Shown: piece by piece, positions 61,658 to 64,000 of the stretch
Layout of the letters: each line of letters begins with the position of its first letter
Position numbering within the stretch: the stretch's first letter is position 1
DNA from: Pseudomonadota bacterium
GTDB taxonomy: Bacteria > Pseudomonadota > Alphaproteobacteria > Rhizobiales > Xanthobacteraceae
DNA length: 64,000 nt
NCBI GenBank assembly: GCA_023386635.1
Contig: JAEWJH010000036.1
Coordinates: 56,168-120,167, forward strand
Direction of reading: 5' to 3'
The notes under the pieces: generated by a model
Seen by the model: the letters and a program-made list of their open reading frames with translations, nothing else
Told to the model about the DNA's origin: nothing
Databases searched by the model: none
Position numbers and translations under genes: made by a program

Positions 61658-62890
61658 ATGACCTCATCGATCAAGAATATGCGTCTGATCAGCCAGGATC
61701 CGTTGCGCGGGTTCGGCGGGATCGGCGAGGGGATGGTGATCCAGACCGCGTCGGGCGGGCGGCGCATCATGTGGCTGGCGCACGAAGGACCGCCGAAGAA
61801 TTTCACCGGCGTCGATGTGACGGATATCAAGAATCCGCGCGTGATCGTCCAGACCGATCTGCCGCATAACAAAGTCCGCTCCAATTCGCTCGACCTCGTC
61901 GGCGATATCCTGGCGGTCGCCTATCAGACCCTGGGCGCGAAGGGGCTCGGCGATCCTGGCCATGGCCTCGAACCCGCGGGGATCGAGCTGTTCGACGTCA
62001 GCGTGCCGGAAAACCCGCGCTCCATCGCGTTCTTCGACTGCTCGGGCCCGCATTCCATGGGCGTGCACCAGCTCTGGTTCGTGGACGGGCGCTATATCCA
62101 CTTCGCCGGCGGCGCGCGGGATTTCGTCCCGCGCAACCGGCTCGACTGCCAGTTCTATCGCTGCATCGATGTCGCTGATCCCACCAAGCCGTTCGAGGTC
62201 GGACGATGGTGGATGCCCGGCACGCGCGAGGGCGACGACGCGCCGCCGCCGCCGCGCCATCCTACATTCGACAGCGGGTTCCGCGCGCACAACACCAATG
62301 TCTATCCCGAACGGCCGGATCGCGCTTACGTCGCCTATCTCGACGGCGGCATGGTCATTCTCGACATCTCCGACATGAGCCGGCCGAAACCCGTCTCGCA
62401 GTGGAATCCGTCGCCGCCGTTCAACGGCTTCATGCACACGGTGATGCCGCTGATCGAGCGCGATCTCCTGGTGATCACCGACGAGTGCGTGCGTGACGGC
62501 GGCGCGGACTGGCCGAAGCTGACCTGGCTGGTCGATATTCGCCAGGAGAACAACCCCGTGCCGATCGGCACCTTGCCGATGCCGCCCGTTGCCGACTTTG
62601 CGCGGCGCGGCGGACGTTTCGGTTCGCACAATCTGCATGAGAACCGGCCGGGTGCGTCGTTCCGCTCGGAAACGATCATCTTCTCGGCGATCTTCAATGG
62701 CGGCGTGCGCGTCTACAACATCGAGGACCCGTTGCAGCCGAGAGAAATCGCCCATTTTGTTCCGGGGCCGCCGAAAGGGTCGCCGGCCGGCGCGGCGCAG
62801 ATCAACGACGTCTATGTCGACGAGCGACAGATCGTCTATGCGGCGGATCGTTTCACGGGCGGTCTCTATATCCTCGAAGCGGATATCTAG
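61658..62890 (+). CDS. LVIVD-repeat beta-propeller protein
   Basis: A 410-residue protein without a signal peptide. Repeats of the form VDVTDIKNPRVIVQT, LFDVSVPENPRSIAFF, IDVADPTKPFEVGRW, LDISDMSRPKPVSQWN and YNIEDPLQPREIAHF mark LVIVD blades; conserved His/Arg blocks (GPHSMGVHQLWF, FRAHNTNVYP) lie between. Function unknown; these proteins recur beside hydroxylase and hydrolase clusters in proteobacteria as far as I recall. It follows the GTPase gene by 17 bp and ends in CTAG, which also gives the stop of the convergent gene. Confidence 0.8.
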   Translation: MTSSIKNMRLISQDPLRGFGGIGEGMVIQTASGGRRIMWLAHEGPPKNFTGVDVTDIKNPRVIVQTDLPHNKVRSNSLDLVGDILAVAYQTLGAKGLGDPGHGLEPAGIELFDVSVPENPRSIAFFDCSGPHSMGVHQLWFVDGRYIHFAGGARDFVPRNRLDCQFYRCIDVADPTKPFEVGRWWMPGTREGDDAPPPPRHPTFDSGFRAHNTNVYPERPDRAYVAYLDGGMVILDISDMSRPKPVSQWNPSPPFNGFMHTVMPLIERDLLVITDECVRDGGADWPKLTWLVDIRQENNPVPIGTLPMPPVADFARRGGRFGSHNLHENRPGASFRSETIIFSAIFNGGVRVYNIEDPLQPREIAHFVPGPPKGSPAGAAQINDVYVDERQIVYAADRFTGGLYILEADI

Positions 62891-63597
62891 GGCGTCGGCG
62901 GCAGTACAAAGCGCGCTGCGTCCGGTTTCACCGGCCCGCTCGGAAAAGGTTCGCCGCTCCAGAAGCGTGAAAATGCCGGCGGAAACGCCGAGGTCAACAG
63001 CGCATCGGGATCGGCGCGCAACGCGACGAGCGGAACATCGACGACCTCGATTCCCGCTTGCCGGAATTGCTCCCGGTCGCGGATGCGTTGCATCGAGCGC
63101 GACGTGTGTCCGCAGAGTTCGACGGCAATGAACGCCGTGCCGGACCAGAACAGGAAATCGGCGCGCGGCGGGACGTCCGGTTGTGTCGCGGCGGTTGCCG
63201 TCACGACGGCCAGCGGCAAGGGGAGCCATGCGGAAAACCGGAAATCCCGGTAGCTGTAAACGGATCCGAACGGCGCAAGGATTTCGGTCAGTTCCGCGCG
63301 GTGCAGCTCACATTGCGCATCGACGAACGCAAAATACCGCGCGACGAACAGATGATGGTGCCGCGACCAGGGGCCGCACAGCGTCAGCAGATATTCCTTG
63401 ATGCGTGAGAAGGCGTCGGCCGCAGCCGTCTTGCCGTGCAGGTCGAGGGCGGCGTTGTTGAGCCGCAGCGGCGCGCGCGATGCCGGTTCGATCCGAACGA
63501 CCGGGCCGCTGACATCGCTCGGCGACCGCGGTGCCGTGGTCAGGCCGATGGTCACCGACACCGGTTTCGTGAGATCGTCTTTGTTCCGCGTCATCAT
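62887..63597 (-). CDS. PD-(D/E)XK-like (DUF559/Vsr-type) protein
   Basis: A 236-residue ORF, start set at the ATG at 63597; the open frame runs on to 63795 but that would cover the shared promoter element. The C-terminal half has ADFLFWSGTAFIAVELCGH, then SRSMQRIRDREQFRQAGIEVVDVP, a strand-Asp-strand-Glu-x-Leu-helix order like DUF559/Vsr endonuclease folds, but Leu stands where the catalytic Lys is usual. I cannot name the family. It may be an inactive nuclease or a structural relative. The 4-bp overlap with the LVIVD gene is convergent. Confidence 0.55.
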   Translation of the reverse strand: MMTRNKDDLTKPVSVTIGLTTAPRSPSDVSGPVVRIEPASRAPLRLNNAALDLHGKTAAADAFSRIKEYLLTLCGPWSRHHHLFVARYFAFVDAQCELHRAELTEILAPFGSVYSYRDFRFSAWLPLPLAVVTATAATQPDVPPRADFLFWSGTAFIAVELCGHTSRSMQRIRDREQFRQAGIEVVDVPLVALRADPDALLTSAFPPAFSRFWSGEPFPSGPVKPDAARFVLPPTP

Positions 63598-63738
63598 CCT
63601 GACCGTTGCAGGGGCCGCAAAGCGCCGCAAGCGTCGTGAAAGCTCCTGAAGGGGTTCATCGCGCCGCCCGTCACCGATTGCAATCGTGCGCGCCCGTGAT
63701 TTTGCATCGCACAATACCAAGGGATTCGGCAGGGATTG

Positions 63739-63811
63739 CGTGGATCGGATTTGCCGATGTGCACATAAGGAAACACTGTTGGACACTGAGGGCATATCTT
63801 TTGAGGATCGC
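63739..63811 (+). promoter_or_regulatory. Shared upstream element, copy B (ring-opening amidohydrolase)
   Basis: Second copy of the 47-bp element (43 of 47 identical to 55952-55998), again followed after 18 bases by GAGGATCGC. One arm of the inner inverted repeat has changed (TTTGC-CGATGT-GCACA). It starts 135 bases before the ATG at 63874, the same distance as copy A to its gene within one base. Confidence 0.7.
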
Positions 63812-63873
63812 CGCGAAGGTCGTTCGCGCGCGTGCGCGACGATAATATTTTGTTCGCAGAACAGGAATGCGCG

Positions 63874-64000
63874 ATGACCATCGAAGTTGCCAAGATTGAA
63901 ATCAAGAGTGTTGCCGACGCGTCGGGGCTGGAAGAGTGCATCCGCAAGGGTCAGTTCGCCGCCGACGAGGTTGTGGCCGTTATCGGCAAAACGGAAGGCA
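63874..64000 (+). CDS. Ring-opening amidohydrolase (barbiturase / cyanuric acid amidohydrolase family), 5' part
   Basis: Only 42 codons are in the window. They read MTIEVAKIEIKSVADASGLE at the start and end in VVAVIGKTEG, the conserved first-domain opening and catalytic-Lys motif (Lys39 here, in GKTEG) of the AtzD/barbiturase fold. The family hydrolyses the ring amide of cyanuric acid or barbituric acid. Which of the two cannot be decided from this part. Start ATG has CAGGAA 7 bases upstream. It is led by the same element as the molybdenum hydroxylase operon. Confidence 0.8.
   Translation, partial: MTIEVAKIEIKSVADASGLEECIRKGQFAADEVVAVIGKTEG

Noticed and set aside
63598..63795. Longer start of the PD-(D/E)XK-like ORF at 63795
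   Set aside because: It would run over the shared upstream element 63739-63785, and the extra residues show no domain. An intermediate non-ATG start cannot be excluded.

Overview
The window is a GC-rich chromosomal segment of an alphaproteobacterium, most likely a Hyphomicrobiales member near Bradyrhizobium, Rhodopseudomonas or Pseudolabrys. This rests on the housekeeping order serC-serA-purA-(unknown ORF)-rpoH-rluD, on DUF3422, on a cluster of Omp25/31-type beta-barrels, on Irr-type iron boxes before bfd and bfr, on CtrA-type TTAA-N7-TTAA boxes, on a serC leader RNA, and on palindromic repeats of the style common in that group. The taxonomic call is inference; no rRNA gene is present.

Layout. 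1-5.9 kb: 3' part of an EF-G-like GTPase, a CreA protein, a metal-dependent cyclase/hydrolase, a DUF1330 protein, a branched-chain-type binding protein and a VOC protein. 6.2-12.7 kb (leftward): livFGMH, a terminator, then a second binding protein behind an alpha/beta hydrolase and a cupin, with a recognisable promoter/operator. 12.9-19.1 kb: a TetR regulator preceded by three tandem 20-bp repeats, a cupin, an FAD monooxygenase, an EamA exporter, a 3-hydroxyisobutyrate-dehydrogenase-type enzyme, a GlcG/HbpS protein and a luciferase-like oxidoreductase. 19.1-25.9 kb (leftward): 2-hydroxyacid dehydrogenase, a three-subunit molybdenum hydroxylase (FAD, 2Fe-2S, Mo subunits coupled by ATGA overlaps), a second cyclase-family hydrolase, a terminator and an SDR. 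26.2-30 kb: a fragment of a homoprotocatechuate-type pathway (extradiol dioxygenase, CHM isomerase, FAH-family enzyme, HpaR-like MarR, shikimate dehydrogenase) around a divergent promoter with one central palindrome. 30-36 kb: a secreted two-repeat protein, DUF3422, and a cyanate/nitrate ABC transporter operon with cyanase behind a near-perfect sigma-54 promoter. 36-39.5 kb: SRPBCC protein, orphan HTH protein, repeat-rich gap, thioesterase and FMN L-lactate dehydrogenase. 39.7-55.7 kb: core genes glmM, bfd, bfr, three outer-membrane proteins, serC, serA, purA, an unknown membrane protein, rpoH, rluD, a DUF6476-like protein, a DUF853/HerA-like ATPase and tRNA-Glu(CTC). 56-64 kb: a second molybdenum hydroxylase operon, an amino-acid-type binding protein, a CobW-family GTPase, an LVIVD-repeat protein, a PD-(D/E)XK-like ORF, and the first 42 codons of a ring-opening amidohydrolase (barbiturase / cyanuric acid hydrolase family), cut by the window end.

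The most interesting point is at the right end. A 47-bp element (43/47 identical) occurs 136 bp before the molybdenum hydroxylase operon and 135 bp before the amidohydrolase, so these two transcription units probably share a regulator. A molybdenum hydroxylase followed by a barbiturase-family ring-opening enzyme has the logic of oxidative pyrimidine (uracil/thymine to barbiturate to ureidomalonate) or other azine degradation. The sigma-54-driven cyanate transporter/cyanase operon fits the same nitrogen-scavenging theme. The substrate is inferred, not shown.
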